Below, piece after piece: positions 25,612 through 33,154 of a DNA stretch of 64,000 bases (within the stretch, counting starts at the first letter, position 1; each line of letters opens with the position of its first letter). The stretch is from an uncultured Prevotellaceae bacterium (lineage in GTDB: Bacteria; Bacteroidota; Bacteroidia; Bacteroidales; Bacteroidaceae): assembly GCA_902786565.1 (NCBI GenBank), contig CADACW010000006.1, forward strand, positions 21,147 through 85,146, in the 5' to 3' direction. The notes under the pieces are model-generated. The model was not told the DNA's origin. It saw nothing but the letters and a program-made list of their open reading frames with translations, and made no database searches. A program made the translations under genes and the position numbers.

Positions 25612-25651
25612 GTTTCCTCTTTTGGAGGAGCATCTCTCTTGATTGCGGGTG

Positions 25652-25682
25652 CAAAGGTATGACTATTTTCTGAACTGGCAAA
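25652..25682 (-). promoter_or_regulatory. Promoter of the tRNA operon
   Basis: Minus-strand TTTG (25679-25682) and TACCTTTG (25652-25659) are 19 bp apart, a full match to the Bacteroidetes promoter. It lies 40 bp upstream of the first tRNA. Confidence 0.65.
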
Positions 25683-25742
25683 ATCTTTTTACACTTTTTA
25701 TCAAAAAAAGTATCTTTTTTCCTATTTAGAGGCTTTTTTTAG

Positions 25743-26279
25743 TCATTTTCCGGGCTTTTGGAAGCCATTCCTGTGTTTTTGGAAGCCATTTCCGGGAAAT
25801 GGCGTAGGCCATTGCCACGGATTCTGGAACTGCTTGCCTTGGCGATGCTGTGGCGCATTGCGGCTCCACCTTTTGAGCATGCGGCGGTGGAAGCGGTCTT
25901 CGGCCTGCAGCACGTCGTAGACTTTTGAGGCGGGCATCATTTCGAGGAAGCGTTTGTGGTAGGCTTTCTGTATGCGCTTCATCTCGAGTTCGTTGGTGTC
26001 GCGGTCTTTGATGGCTTTCTCGCAGGCGGCCTCGTCCTGTGGCTTCTTCATGGCCAGGTCTTTCTGCTTGTTGAAGAGTTCGCGCTGCTTGGCCTGCATT
26101 TCTTTGTAGACGGGGAAAAACTTGGCAGCCTCCTCAGGCGTCAGTTTTGCCTCGGTGGTGATGAACTGCTGCAGTTCGGCGTCGAATCTCTCTGGCGAGA
26201 ACTTCTGCTGTTCGTTTTCCTGCGCCTGGAGGCCTGAAGCCAGCAGGGCGGCTACTATGCAAACATACATTCTTTTCAT
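25743..26279 (-). CDS. Exported CpxP/Spy-like helical protein of an ECF sigma operon
   Basis: 178-aa periplasmic protein. Signal peptide about 1-20 (ends G-L-Q-A-Q). The mature part is helical and charged, with repeated short motifs around A-K-F-F-P-V-Y-K-E-M-Q and Y-H-K-R-F-L-E-M-M-P-A-S-K-V, resembling the LTxxQ/Spy-type extracytoplasmic sensors. The C-terminal 35 residues are Pro/Gln/Trp-rich low-complexity with a repeated N-G-F-Q-K-H/P. Start 26279 gives the cleanest signal peptide. As the last gene after a sigma factor and an anti-sigma-like protein, it is probably a periplasmic stress sensor or effector. Confidence 0.75.
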   Translation of the reverse strand: MKRMYVCIVAALLASGLQAQENEQQKFSPERFDAELQQFITTEAKLTPEEAAKFFPVYKEMQAKQRELFNKQKDLAMKKPQDEAACEKAIKDRDTNELEMKRIQKAYHKRFLEMMPASKVYDVLQAEDRFHRRMLKRWSRNAPQHRQGKQFQNPWQWPTPFPGNGFQKHRNGFQKPGK

Positions 26280-26300
26280 AACGCACATCATTTTTATTAG

Positions 26301-26663
26301 TTACATGTCGGCCAGGAGGCTGTTGTAGATTTCCGCATTGTCGAGCATGACATAGTCTGCGGCTTCGTCAATGTAGCTGTCGCTGTAGGTGACAGTTTCC
26401 TGTTGGGCCAGCTGCTGTTGGTCGGTGGCCAGGTGGCGATTGGTGTAGATGGCGGTCCCCATGACGGCAATGGCCAGGCAGGCGGCTGCATAGAGCAGGG
26501 GCTTGAGGTAGCGCTCGATGGCCCTGGGTTTGGGCTTGGCTTCTTCTGCTGGTGGCAGCTTGTCGATGATTTGCTGTGCCAGCTGGTCGAAATAGCCTTC
26601 GGGAACGGTGAAGGGATTCCTCTCGCCCATCTTTTGCCTGATATATTCTTCCTCGTTCATCAT
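26301..26663 (-). CDS. Single-pass membrane protein, probable anti-sigma-type regulator
   Basis: 120-aa protein with an N-terminal cytoplasmic part (N-P-F-T-V-P-E-G-Y-F-D-Q-L, a motif seen next to ECF sigma genes in Bacteroidetes), one transmembrane helix at about 53-70, and a 50-residue acidic C-terminus outside. The layout sigma factor, this gene, CpxP-like gene suggests that it restrains the sigma factor at the membrane, but it lacks a recognisable zinc anti-sigma motif. Role inferred from position and topology. Confidence 0.7.
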   Translation of the reverse strand: MMNEEEYIRQKMGERNPFTVPEGYFDQLAQQIIDKLPPAEEAKPKPRAIERYLKPLLYAAACLAIAVMGTAIYTNRHLATDQQQLAQQETVTYSDSYIDEAADYVMLDNAEIYNSLLADM

Positions 26664-26725
26664 AGCATTAATAATAATATGGTGTAGTTGTTTTTATTCT
26701 TTAGACGCACGTGGTGCCAAATGGT

Positions 26726-27277
26726 TTAATCGAAATGTTTGAAAAACTCTGTAATCTTTTTCACGGCTATGTGGTAGCTGGCTTTCAGTGCCCCTTCGCT
26801 GGTGCCGAGAATGTGGCTGATGTCGCTGTATTTCATCTCGTCGTAGTAGCGCAGTTGGAACACCGTGCGCTGCACGTCGGGCAGTCGGGCTATTGCTTCC
26901 TGCAGCTGTGCCTCTGTCTCGTCGGCGTCGAAATATTTGTCGGCCATCAGCGTGCGAGCCACTCCCATCGATTCTTCGTCGGTGCTCAGTGTGGGCTTGT
27001 TTTTCTGCCGTCGGGTGAAGTCGAGCGCCTCGTTGATGGCTATCCGCGAGAGCCACGTGAGTAGCTTGGCGTCGCCGTGGAAGGAGTCGAGCGAGCTCCA
27101 CGCCTTGAGGAATGCGTTCTGCAATATGTCGTTGGCATCTTCGTGGGTAAGCACGATGCGGCGCACCTGCCAATAAAGCTGTTCGCTGTATTGGCGCACG
27201 GCACTCTCGAAAGCTTTCCTCTGTGTCTTCTTGTCGAGAATGAGGGCTGTGAGCTGTCTGTCATCAATAGATGTCAT
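26726..27277 (-). CDS. ECF-type RNA polymerase sigma factor
   Basis: 183-aa sigma-70 family protein with region 2 (Y-W-Q-V-R-R-I-V; E-D-A-N-D-I-L-Q-N-A-F-L-K-A-W) at about 30-100 and region 4 (L-P-D-V-Q-R-T-V-F-Q-L-R-Y-Y-D-E-M-K-Y-S-D-I) at about 125-175. It should direct transcription of a small envelope-related regulon. It starts 17 bp after the L,D-transpeptidase stop and is followed by the anti-sigma-like and CpxP-like genes, so a cell-envelope stress role is plausible. Confidence 0.92.
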   Translation of the reverse strand: MTSIDDRQLTALILDKKTQRKAFESAVRQYSEQLYWQVRRIVLTHEDANDILQNAFLKAWSSLDSFHGDAKLLTWLSRIAINEALDFTRRQKNKPTLSTDEESMGVARTLMADKYFDADETEAQLQEAIARLPDVQRTVFQLRYYDEMKYSDISHILGTSEGALKASYHIAVKKITEFFKHFD

Positions 27278-27294
27278 ACTATCTCATTGACGCT

Positions 27295-28878
27295 TTACGG
27301 AATGAAAGGTTTAAGCCGCCGGAGAATTTGCTTGTCGTATTCGTAGCGGTCGGGCCACGTCTGCCATTCGCCTGTCTCCGGGTTGGGGTAGAGGGTGTAG
27401 TAGTCAATCTGCACCGGAACATTGGGCGACACGCTGGTTGAGCTGATCAGCCGTATGGGCGTTTTGTCTTCGGCGTGTTCCTTCAGGTAATTGATGCCGC
27501 GCTCGCTCTCCGGCTTCATGTCGATGGAGAGGCGGATGCGGTCGAGCAGCCACTCGTCGGCGTCGGGCAGCAGGAAGCAGGCCAGCTCGAAGGGTTTTTG
27601 AATGCGGACGCAGCCATGCGAAACGGTGCGTCTCTCGGCATTGAAAGTGCCTCGGCTGTTGGTGTCGTGCAGATAGACGTCAAATTGGTTTGGAAATCTG
27701 AAGATGAGTCTTCCGAGCGAGTTGCCGCGCCCGCTGCGCTGTGCCACCCTGTAGGCGCCGCTGCGCAGTTGTTCGGGAGTGAGACTTTTTGCGGGAATGG
27801 TGTCGCCCGAGCTTCGCTTGACGATGAAGTAGCGGTTGCGGGCAAAGTAGGCCGAGTCGCCCCCGTGCCGGCTCACCTCGTCGCGGAGTATGCTGCCGGG
27901 GATGTTCCATTCGGGGTTGACTTGGATGAGACGGATGTTGCTGGTGAGCAGCGGTGTCTTTGTGCGCCAGGCGCCGCAGCAGATGCGCATGTTGAGCACG
28001 CTGTCGGGATGGATGGCCCAGAGCTGCTGGGCGGCGATGTTCACAAACACATGACGCTGGCCCTCGGCCACCTTTTGCTTGTGTCTCCAGCGCCTGCGCT
28101 CCATGTTGCACAGCAGCCGCTGCCGGCCGTCCTTGGTCGAGTCGGTGGCCATCTTCTGCATCATCTCCTTGTAGAGGGCATCGTTGGGTTCCATCGACTG
28201 GAGGTAGGCCACGGGATGGCCTTCGCGGGCGTTGCTCAGCGCTTCGGTGGTGAAATCGTCGTCGGGCTCTTCCAGGTCGATGTCGTAGACGATGCGGTGG
28301 CCCCCCTCTGGCCGCATGTCCAAGTGGTTGAAAGCCTCGTGAGGCTCAACGAATCCGTAGCGCTGGCCCAAGGCATAGCGCATGAATGCGCGGCTGAGGT
28401 TCCACTCCAGCTGGGCCATGGTGCCTGTGGGGCTGATGGCCGCCGAGTCGAAGTCCATTTGGCGCAGGTGCCCGATGTCCTGTCTGATGTCTTCGGTGTA
28501 GAAAGCCTTTGGGCTGAATCCCATCGTCTCTGCCTGCTTTTCCAGGAAGGAGGCCATTGTGAGGGCATTGTCGAACAGGCGGTTGGTGTCGATGCCTACC
28601 CATCTCCACTCGCCGCCATTGTTGTAGTAGTCGTTGACAAGGAGGTCGGCCGCCAGCGAGTCTTGGGCCAAAGAAAGAAATTGCCCAAGACGCACTTGTG
28701 CGTCCTGAGCACTATCAACTAATAGCTGTTCCCTCAACCGGGCAACACGCTCCGCTTCTGTCTCTTTTGGGGTAAGGTCGCCGCAGGCCGATGCCAGCAT
28801 CAGCAGGGCTGCTGCGCAAACCAGTGCTAACGCACGGTGATTTTTCTGACGGTCTTTCCCACTTTCAAGATATAGCAT
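27295..28878 (-). CDS. L,D-transpeptidase (YkuD/YcbB-like), probable lipoprotein
   Basis: 527-aa murein cross-linking enzyme that would form 3-3 peptide bridges in peptidoglycan. The catalytic motif is S-H-G-C-V-R-I within the YkuD domain (about 275-450), preceded by a roughly 200-residue scaffold domain like that of YcbB/LdtD. The N-terminus has a hydrophobic segment and lipobox L-A-S-A-C (Cys32). No other ATG fits, so the start at 28878 lies inside the upstream gene and overlaps it by 52 bp in another frame. Followed closely by the ECF sigma gene, which suggests a shared envelope-stress operon. Confidence 0.88.
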   Translation of the reverse strand: MLYLESGKDRQKNHRALALVCAAALLMLASACGDLTPKETEAERVARLREQLLVDSAQDAQVRLGQFLSLAQDSLAADLLVNDYYNNGGEWRWVGIDTNRLFDNALTMASFLEKQAETMGFSPKAFYTEDIRQDIGHLRQMDFDSAAISPTGTMAQLEWNLSRAFMRYALGQRYGFVEPHEAFNHLDMRPEGGHRIVYDIDLEEPDDDFTTEALSNAREGHPVAYLQSMEPNDALYKEMMQKMATDSTKDGRQRLLCNMERRRWRHKQKVAEGQRHVFVNIAAQQLWAIHPDSVLNMRICCGAWRTKTPLLTSNIRLIQVNPEWNIPGSILRDEVSRHGGDSAYFARNRYFIVKRSSGDTIPAKSLTPEQLRSGAYRVAQRSGRGNSLGRLIFRFPNQFDVYLHDTNSRGTFNAERRTVSHGCVRIQKPFELACFLLPDADEWLLDRIRLSIDMKPESERGINYLKEHAEDKTPIRLISSTSVSPNVPVQIDYYTLYPNPETGEWQTWPDRYEYDKQILRRLKPFIP

Positions 28879-29141
28879 CCCTTGGGCAGGTTTAGTTCGA
28901 CACGTTGCGCCGGGCCCTCTATCTTGTAAGTTGCTACTGCCCTTCCTGTGAGCGAGACCACCTCAAGTGTTTGACCACCGCCGCCGTTGATGCTCACGAT
29001 GTTGCCTTCGACGGTCATTGTCGGTGCAGGTTCGTCAATCTGTTCGGCCACGCCCAATTCCATCATCATCGGCATTGCTTGCGAGGACATTGCTGTGAGC
29101 AGCATTGCGGCAACGGCCAGTATGAGTGTCTTTTTCTTCAT
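28827..29141 (-). CDS. Tiny exported protein consisting mainly of a type IX-like C-terminal domain
   Basis: 104-aa protein: signal peptide about 1-22 (ends S-S-Q-A), a 20-residue linker, then a roughly 60-residue domain (V-E-V-V/L-T-G-R-A-V-A; L-P-K-G-C-Y-I-L-K-V-G-K; K-I-T-V-R end) that resembles a type A sorting (Por/T9SS) C-terminal domain. There is no passenger domain. It could be a decoy substrate, a remnant of a larger secreted protein, or a small surface protein in its own right. Start 29141 gives the signal peptide. It is the first gene of the run into the L,D-transpeptidase and sigma factor. Confidence 0.78.
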   Translation of the reverse strand: MKKKTLILAVAAMLLTAMSSQAMPMMMELGVAEQIDEPAPTMTVEGNIVSINGGGGQTLEVVSLTGRAVATYKIEGPAQRVELNLPKGCYILKVGKTVRKITVR

Positions 29142-29161
29142 AAGCGATTGTTTATTTGGCG

Positions 29162-29193
29162 CAAAGATAGGAAAAAATATTGTATTGGCCAAA
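29162..29193 (-). promoter_or_regulatory. Promoter of the CTD-protein/L,D-transpeptidase/sigma run
   Basis: Minus-strand TTTG (29190-29193) and TATCTTTG (29162-29169), 20 bp apart. The start codon is 21 bp downstream of the -7 box. Confidence 0.6.
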
Positions 29194-29215
29194 CTTTTTT
29201 GCATTTTTTTTCATT

Positions 29216-30130
29216 TCACACCTCTATGGCTATGTTTTCGTTGGCCAAGTGTGTGTTTTTGAATATTTTGCAAGCTTCGTCTAACAAAATGCGCTCGTCG
29301 GTGTAGCGTGAGCTGTAGTGGCCCAGCAGCAGTTTGCCCACTCCGGCGTCGCGTGCGATGGTGGCGGCCTGCGCTGCGGTGGAGTGGTGATATTTCTCGG
29401 CCATTGCCAGGTGGTCTTCGGCGTATGTGCTCTCGTGGTAGAGGGTGCTGATGCCTTTCAGCTGTTCGGTGAGCCGAGGCAGGAAGCTGGTGTCCGAGCA
29501 GTAGGCATAGCTGCGCGGCGGGTCGGCCGGCGTCACCAGCCTTTCGTGTTCAATATGTGTGCCGTCGGGCAGGGTATAGCCCTGTCCGGCCTTGATGTTG
29601 TTGATTTGCGATACAGGTATGTCGTAGCACTTCAGCATATCGGGCCTGATGTGGGGCAGCGACGGCTTTTCGCGGAAGAGGAATCCGGCGCAGGGCACGC
29701 GATGGACCAGGGGGATGGTCTCGACGGTAAGCGAGTGGTCCTCGTAGATGATGTACTGGCGCGTGGTGTCGATGGCGTGGAACTCCACGTCGTAGCCCAG
29801 GTCGCGGCAGAAGTTCTCAATCAGCATCTCCAGAATGGGCTTCAGGGTGGCCGGAGCATGTACGTGCAGGGTGGCCGTGCGGCCCAGCAGCCCGAAGGTG
29901 CTGATGAGTCCGATGAGCCCGAAACAGTGGTCGCCGTGCAGATGGCTGATGAACACGTGGCCAATCTTGCCGAAGGCGAGCCCCTGCCGGCGCACTTGCA
30001 GTTGGGCCCCCTCTCCGCAGTCTACCATGAAGAGTTTGCCCCTGCACTCCACCACCTGCATCGATGGCATGTGGCGTGTGGTGGGCAGTGCGCTTCCGCA
30101 GCCCAGTATGTGTATCTTGAACGGCTCCAT
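29216..30130 (-). CDS. rnz: Ribonuclease Z
   Basis: 304-aa tRNA 3'-end endonuclease (elaC type), acting in the cytoplasm. The zinc-binding H-L-H-G-D-H is at 63-68, with further ligands in the L-Y-H-E-S-T-Y and L-L-G-H-Y-S-S-R-Y segments. N-terminal F-K-I-H-I-L-G-C-G-S-A-L-P-T is diagnostic. Since three of the four 25-kb tRNAs and tRNA-Met lack an encoded CCA, tRNase Z maturation is expected in this organism. Its ATG overlaps the stop of the upstream lipoprotein gene by one base (TGATG). Confidence 0.96.
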   Translation of the reverse strand: MEPFKIHILGCGSALPTTRHMPSMQVVECRGKLFMVDCGEGAQLQVRRQGLAFGKIGHVFISHLHGDHCFGLIGLISTFGLLGRTATLHVHAPATLKPILEMLIENFCRDLGYDVEFHAIDTTRQYIIYEDHSLTVETIPLVHRVPCAGFLFREKPSLPHIRPDMLKCYDIPVSQINNIKAGQGYTLPDGTHIEHERLVTPADPPRSYAYCSDTSFLPRLTEQLKGISTLYHESTYAEDHLAMAEKYHHSTAAQAATIARDAGVGKLLLGHYSSRYTDERILLDEACKIFKNTHLANENIAIEV

Positions 30131-30783
30131 CAGATGCTGAAGTCCTCCTCGCTGCCCTCGTCAAGTTCGATTCCCAGGTCCTCTTCTGGCTTGAAGGTCT
30201 GGCGGCTATACTCGTATGTGTCTTCGCTGTCGGCGATGATGAGCGAGTCGGGAGTCACCTTCTTGATGGTGAACTCCAGGACCTCTTCCATGTCAATGCC
30301 GTCGTTGCGTGTGGCCACCACCTGCAGTTTTCCGTTGAACAGCCGCCACGACTTGTAGACGATGGAACTCTGGTCAATACTCTCTGCCGTTCCGCCTTTC
30401 AGGATGCTGATGCCCGTCTCCGAGCTGCCGTCGATGGGGTTAGGCTGCACCCAGTTGCCGTGCAGTGCGCTCTTGTTGATGACCATTGTGGCCATTGTGG
30501 TGTCCTTGTCGACCGCCACGGCCATTTCGTCGCCCACGGCATATCCGCCGAATACCATGTTCTTGTCTTTGGCAGCCGCCACGTTCAGGGTGATGGTGTC
30601 GTTGGCGTCGGTGATGATTTGCAGCGTGTTCATGGCAGAACCTTCGCCGCAGAAGCCATAGAGCATTGTGTCGCGGACAACTTCTGCAATGTTCACCTCC
30701 TCGAAAGGCACTTTCTTGTTCAGGCTTTCGCCACAACTGGCCAGCAGCATTGCCGCCGCCATTGCTAATGTAGTCTTTTTCAT
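30130..30783 (-). CDS. Lipocalin-like lipoprotein
   Basis: 217-aa putative lipoprotein: M-K-K-T, hydrophobic run, lipobox L-A-S-C (Cys17). The mature protein is beta-rich, with segments such as N-W-V-Q-P-N-P, S-W-R-L-F-N-G-K-L and L-E-F-T-I-K-K-V-T-P-D-S-L that fit a lipocalin-like beta-barrel common in Prevotella. The C-terminus is acidic. Ligand unknown. Start 30783 chosen for the signal peptide; the frame remains open further upstream as a shadow of mazG. Confidence 0.8.
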   Translation of the reverse strand: MKKTTLAMAAAMLLASCGESLNKKVPFEEVNIAEVVRDTMLYGFCGEGSAMNTLQIITDANDTITLNVAAAKDKNMVFGGYAVGDEMAVAVDKDTTMATMVINKSALHGNWVQPNPIDGSSETGISILKGGTAESIDQSSIVYKSWRLFNGKLQVVATRNDGIDMEEVLEFTIKKVTPDSLIIADSEDTYEYSRQTFKPEEDLGIELDEGSEEDFSI

Positions 30784-30806
30784 ATTAGTAGAGGTTAATG
30801 AGTCCC

Positions 30807-31718
30807 TTACGATGGACTCTTGGTTTTCTTTTCCTGCATTTTGGCCTCGTTCCAGAGCTGGTCCATTTCCTCCAGGGTCATTTCGGTCAGTGGGCGGCCG
30901 GCGCGTATGCTGTGCTGCTCGATGTAGTTGAAGCGGCGTATGAATTTCTGGTTGGTCATCTCCAGGGCGTTGTCGGGGTTGAGGTGGTAGAGGCGGGCAG
31001 CGTTGATGATGGAGAAGAGCAGGTCGCCCAGTTCGGCCTCTCGGCTGGCCTTCAGTGCCGCCTTTTGCTGGTCGGTGGCGTCGTCGGGCAGTTGGCGCTT
31101 CAGCTCCTCCTGCAGTTCGCCCATTTCCTCGCTCACCTTCTGCCATACGTCCTCCTTCTGCTGCCAGTCGAACCCCACGTTGCGGGCCTTGTCCTGTATG
31201 CGGTAGGCCTTGATGAGCGATGGCAGCGATGCCGGCACTCCTGAGAGCACGGTCTTGTTGCCGTCCTTCTCGCGCAGCTTGATTTGCTCCCAGTTCTTGA
31301 GTACCTGTCCACTCGTCTCCGCCTTGGAAAATTCGTCGGTTGTCTTGTCGTCTTCAGGCACGTAGGGTAGGGGGCGTGGGTGGGGCTGGCCCATCTGGCT
31401 ATGGTGGTAGACATGCGGATGTCGGAATATGAGTTTGTCGGCCTCGGTGTTGAGCACGTCGGCAATGTCGTAGAGTCCCTGCTCACGGGCAATCATGGCG
31501 TAGAAGCAGGTGTGCATGAGCACGTCGCCCAGTTCCTTCATCATGTCGTGGGTGTCGCCGCGCATGATGGCGTCGCACAGTTCAAAGGTCTCCTCTATGG
31601 TGTTGGGCCGCAGGCTCTCGTTGGTCTGCTTCTTGTCCCAGGGGCATTTCTGCCGCAGTTCGTCCAGCACGTCGAGCAGCCTTGCGAAGGCCTGCATTTG
31701 TTCTTCTCTTGTATGCAT
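30807..31718 (-). CDS. mazG: Nucleoside triphosphate pyrophosphohydrolase MazG
   Basis: 303-aa all-alpha NTP pyrophosphatase that hydrolyses NTPs to NMPs and clears aberrant nucleotides. Two MazG domains are visible. The first has E-E-T-F-E at 42-46 with K-E-L-G-D-V at 61-66, and the second has the E-L-G-D-L-L-F-S repeat near 235. C-P-W-D-K-K-Q-T near residue 25 is the standard N-terminal signature. Start ATG 31718 (M-H-T-R-E-E-Q). The length is somewhat above the E. coli enzyme. Has its own promoter. Confidence 0.94.
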   Translation of the reverse strand: MHTREEQMQAFARLLDVLDELRQKCPWDKKQTNESLRPNTIEETFELCDAIMRGDTHDMMKELGDVLMHTCFYAMIAREQGLYDIADVLNTEADKLIFRHPHVYHHSQMGQPHPRPLPYVPEDDKTTDEFSKAETSGQVLKNWEQIKLREKDGNKTVLSGVPASLPSLIKAYRIQDKARNVGFDWQQKEDVWQKVSEEMGELQEELKRQLPDDATDQQKAALKASREAELGDLLFSIINAARLYHLNPDNALEMTNQKFIRRFNYIEQHSIRAGRPLTEMTLEEMDQLWNEAKMQEKKTKSPS

Positions 31719-31743
31719 AATATAAAGATGTGCGTATTTTCTG

Positions 31744-31775
31744 CAAAGGTAGGAAGAAAAAATGAAATAGCCAAA
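31744..31775 (-). promoter_or_regulatory. Promoter of mazG
   Basis: Minus-strand TTTG (31772-31775) and TACCTTTG (31744-31751), 20 bp apart; the ATG is 25 bp downstream of the -7 box. Confidence 0.6.
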
Positions 31776-31824
31776 TTCTTCACAATTTTTCATAAAACGG
31801 TGTGTGTTATTTCGGCCTATTTGT

Positions 31825-31832
31825 TACCTTTG
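31825..31832 (+). promoter_or_regulatory. -7 box of the metallophosphoesterase gene
   Basis: TACCTTTG lies 21 bp before the ATG at 31854. It is divergent from the mazG promoter. Confidence 0.45.
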
Positions 31833-31853
31833 CACCACTGTTTAAGGTAGAAG

Positions 31854-32957
31854 ATGAAATATATGTGGATGATCCTGTTTCTTTTGCTGCCCGTTCTGGG
31901 CCTTGTCTACGTGGGCTGGCACGTGTGGACGCTGGTGCCTCTGCCGCGGCTGTTCCGTGGTGTCCTTGTCGGCGTCGGCGTCCTGGCGTTCCTGCTGATG
32001 TTCCTGAACCTTGGCCGTGTCATTGACCGTCTGCCGCTGTCGGTGGCTCGCCTGTGCTACGACGTGGGCAACTCCAGCATCTTCGTGTTGCTCTATCTGG
32101 TCATCCTCTTCTTGGTGCTCGACCTGGGGCGGCTGCTCCATCTGGTGCCTGGGGCGTGGCTCCGCCAGAACACCTACGTCTCCATACTGGTGGCCGTGGG
32201 CATGTTCATGGTGTTTCTCCTGGGCAACATCTATTATTATAATAAGGTGCGCGTCGAGCTTCAGCTCACCACCGCCAAGCCGCTGGCCCGGCCCCTGCGT
32301 CTGGTCATGGCCACCGACCTGCACTTGGGCTATCACAACCCGCGCCACGAGCTGGCCCGCTGGGTGGATATGATCAATGGCGAAGAGCCCGACGTGATAC
32401 TGATTGCGGGCGACATCATCGACATGAGCATGCGCCCGCTCGTCGAGGAGCGTATGGCCGAGGAGTTCCGCAGGCTGAAGGCGCCCGTCTACGCCTGTCT
32501 TGGCAACCACGAGTACTACACGGGCGAGCCCCTGGCGCAGCAGTTCTACCGCGATGCGGGCATCCGTCTTCTGCAGGACAGCTGCACCGTGACCCCCGAG
32601 GGGCTGCTCCTTGTGGGGCGCGACGACCGCACCAACCCTCACCGCAAGGCGCTCCGCAAGCTGCTGAAGGACAGCGGCCTCGACACGTCGGCCCATTATG
32701 TCATCGTGCTCGACCACCAGCCCTACCATTTGGAGCAGGCCGAGCAGGCGGGTGTCGATTTCCAGTTGAGCGGCCACACCCACCGCGGCCAGGTATGGCC
32801 CATTTCGTGGATTACCGACCGCATCTACGAGTGCTCTTTCGGCCCCTGGCAGCGCGGCCATACGCGCTATTATGTCTCTTCGGGCCTTGGCATCTGGGGC
32901 GGCAAGTTCCGCATTGGCACCCAGTCGGAGTATGTCGTGGCTACGCTGCAGCCATAG
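31854..32957 (+). CDS. Membrane-anchored metallophosphoesterase (YkuE/YaeI-like)
   Basis: 367-aa protein. Residues 1-135 hold four hydrophobic helices; the rest is a calcineurin-like phosphoesterase domain. Metal ligands are visible as A-T-D-L-H-L-G (DxH), A-G-D-I-I-D (GD), L-G-N-H-E-Y (GNHE), the His of L-D-H-Q-P, and G-H-T-H-R-G-Q. Family members act on membrane or nucleotide-linked phosphodiesters (for example UDP-sugar or lipid pyrophosphates); the substrate here is not known. It lies alone between divergent mazG and the repeat cluster. Confidence 0.9.
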   Translation: MKYMWMILFLLLPVLGLVYVGWHVWTLVPLPRLFRGVLVGVGVLAFLLMFLNLGRVIDRLPLSVARLCYDVGNSSIFVLLYLVILFLVLDLGRLLHLVPGAWLRQNTYVSILVAVGMFMVFLLGNIYYYNKVRVELQLTTAKPLARPLRLVMATDLHLGYHNPRHELARWVDMINGEEPDVILIAGDIIDMSMRPLVEERMAEEFRRLKAPVYACLGNHEYYTGEPLAQQFYRDAGIRLLQDSCTVTPEGLLLVGRDDRTNPHRKALRKLLKDSGLDTSAHYVIVLDHQPYHLEQAEQAGVDFQLSGHTHRGQVWPISWITDRIYECSFGPWQRGHTRYYVSSGLGIWGGKFRIGTQSEYVVATLQP

Positions 32958-33044
32958 TTTTACCTTCGAGTCTTTGCAAAAAACGTAAAGCCATCACGTC
33001 GGTTTTTTCCGTTCTTTTCATAGTGCAGGACCCCCCCCCTCAAA

Positions 33045-33110
33045 AGATAAGTGCCACTTATCTCCGAGATAAAAGGCACTTATCTCCGAGATAAGTGGCA
33101 CTTATCTCTA
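33045..33110. repeat. Triplet of 22-bp palindromic units (site 1)
   Basis: Three head-to-tail 22-bp units start at 33045, 33067 and 33089. Each has the form AGATAAGTGCCACTTATCT plus three bases, a near-perfect palindrome. A run of nine C lies just before. The same unit occurs three times at 54641-54706. It sits between the ends of the convergent phosphoesterase and CotH genes, so it could also act as a bidirectional terminator. Confidence 0.9.
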
Positions 33111-33154
33111 AGGCGGGTTCGTCCTGCCTTTTGGAAATGTAATAAAAAATGATT

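Noticed and set aside
33045-33110. CRISPR-like repeats at 33.0 kb and 54.6 kb
   Set aside because: Only three abutting palindromic units each, no spacers; better explained as intergenic repeats or terminators.
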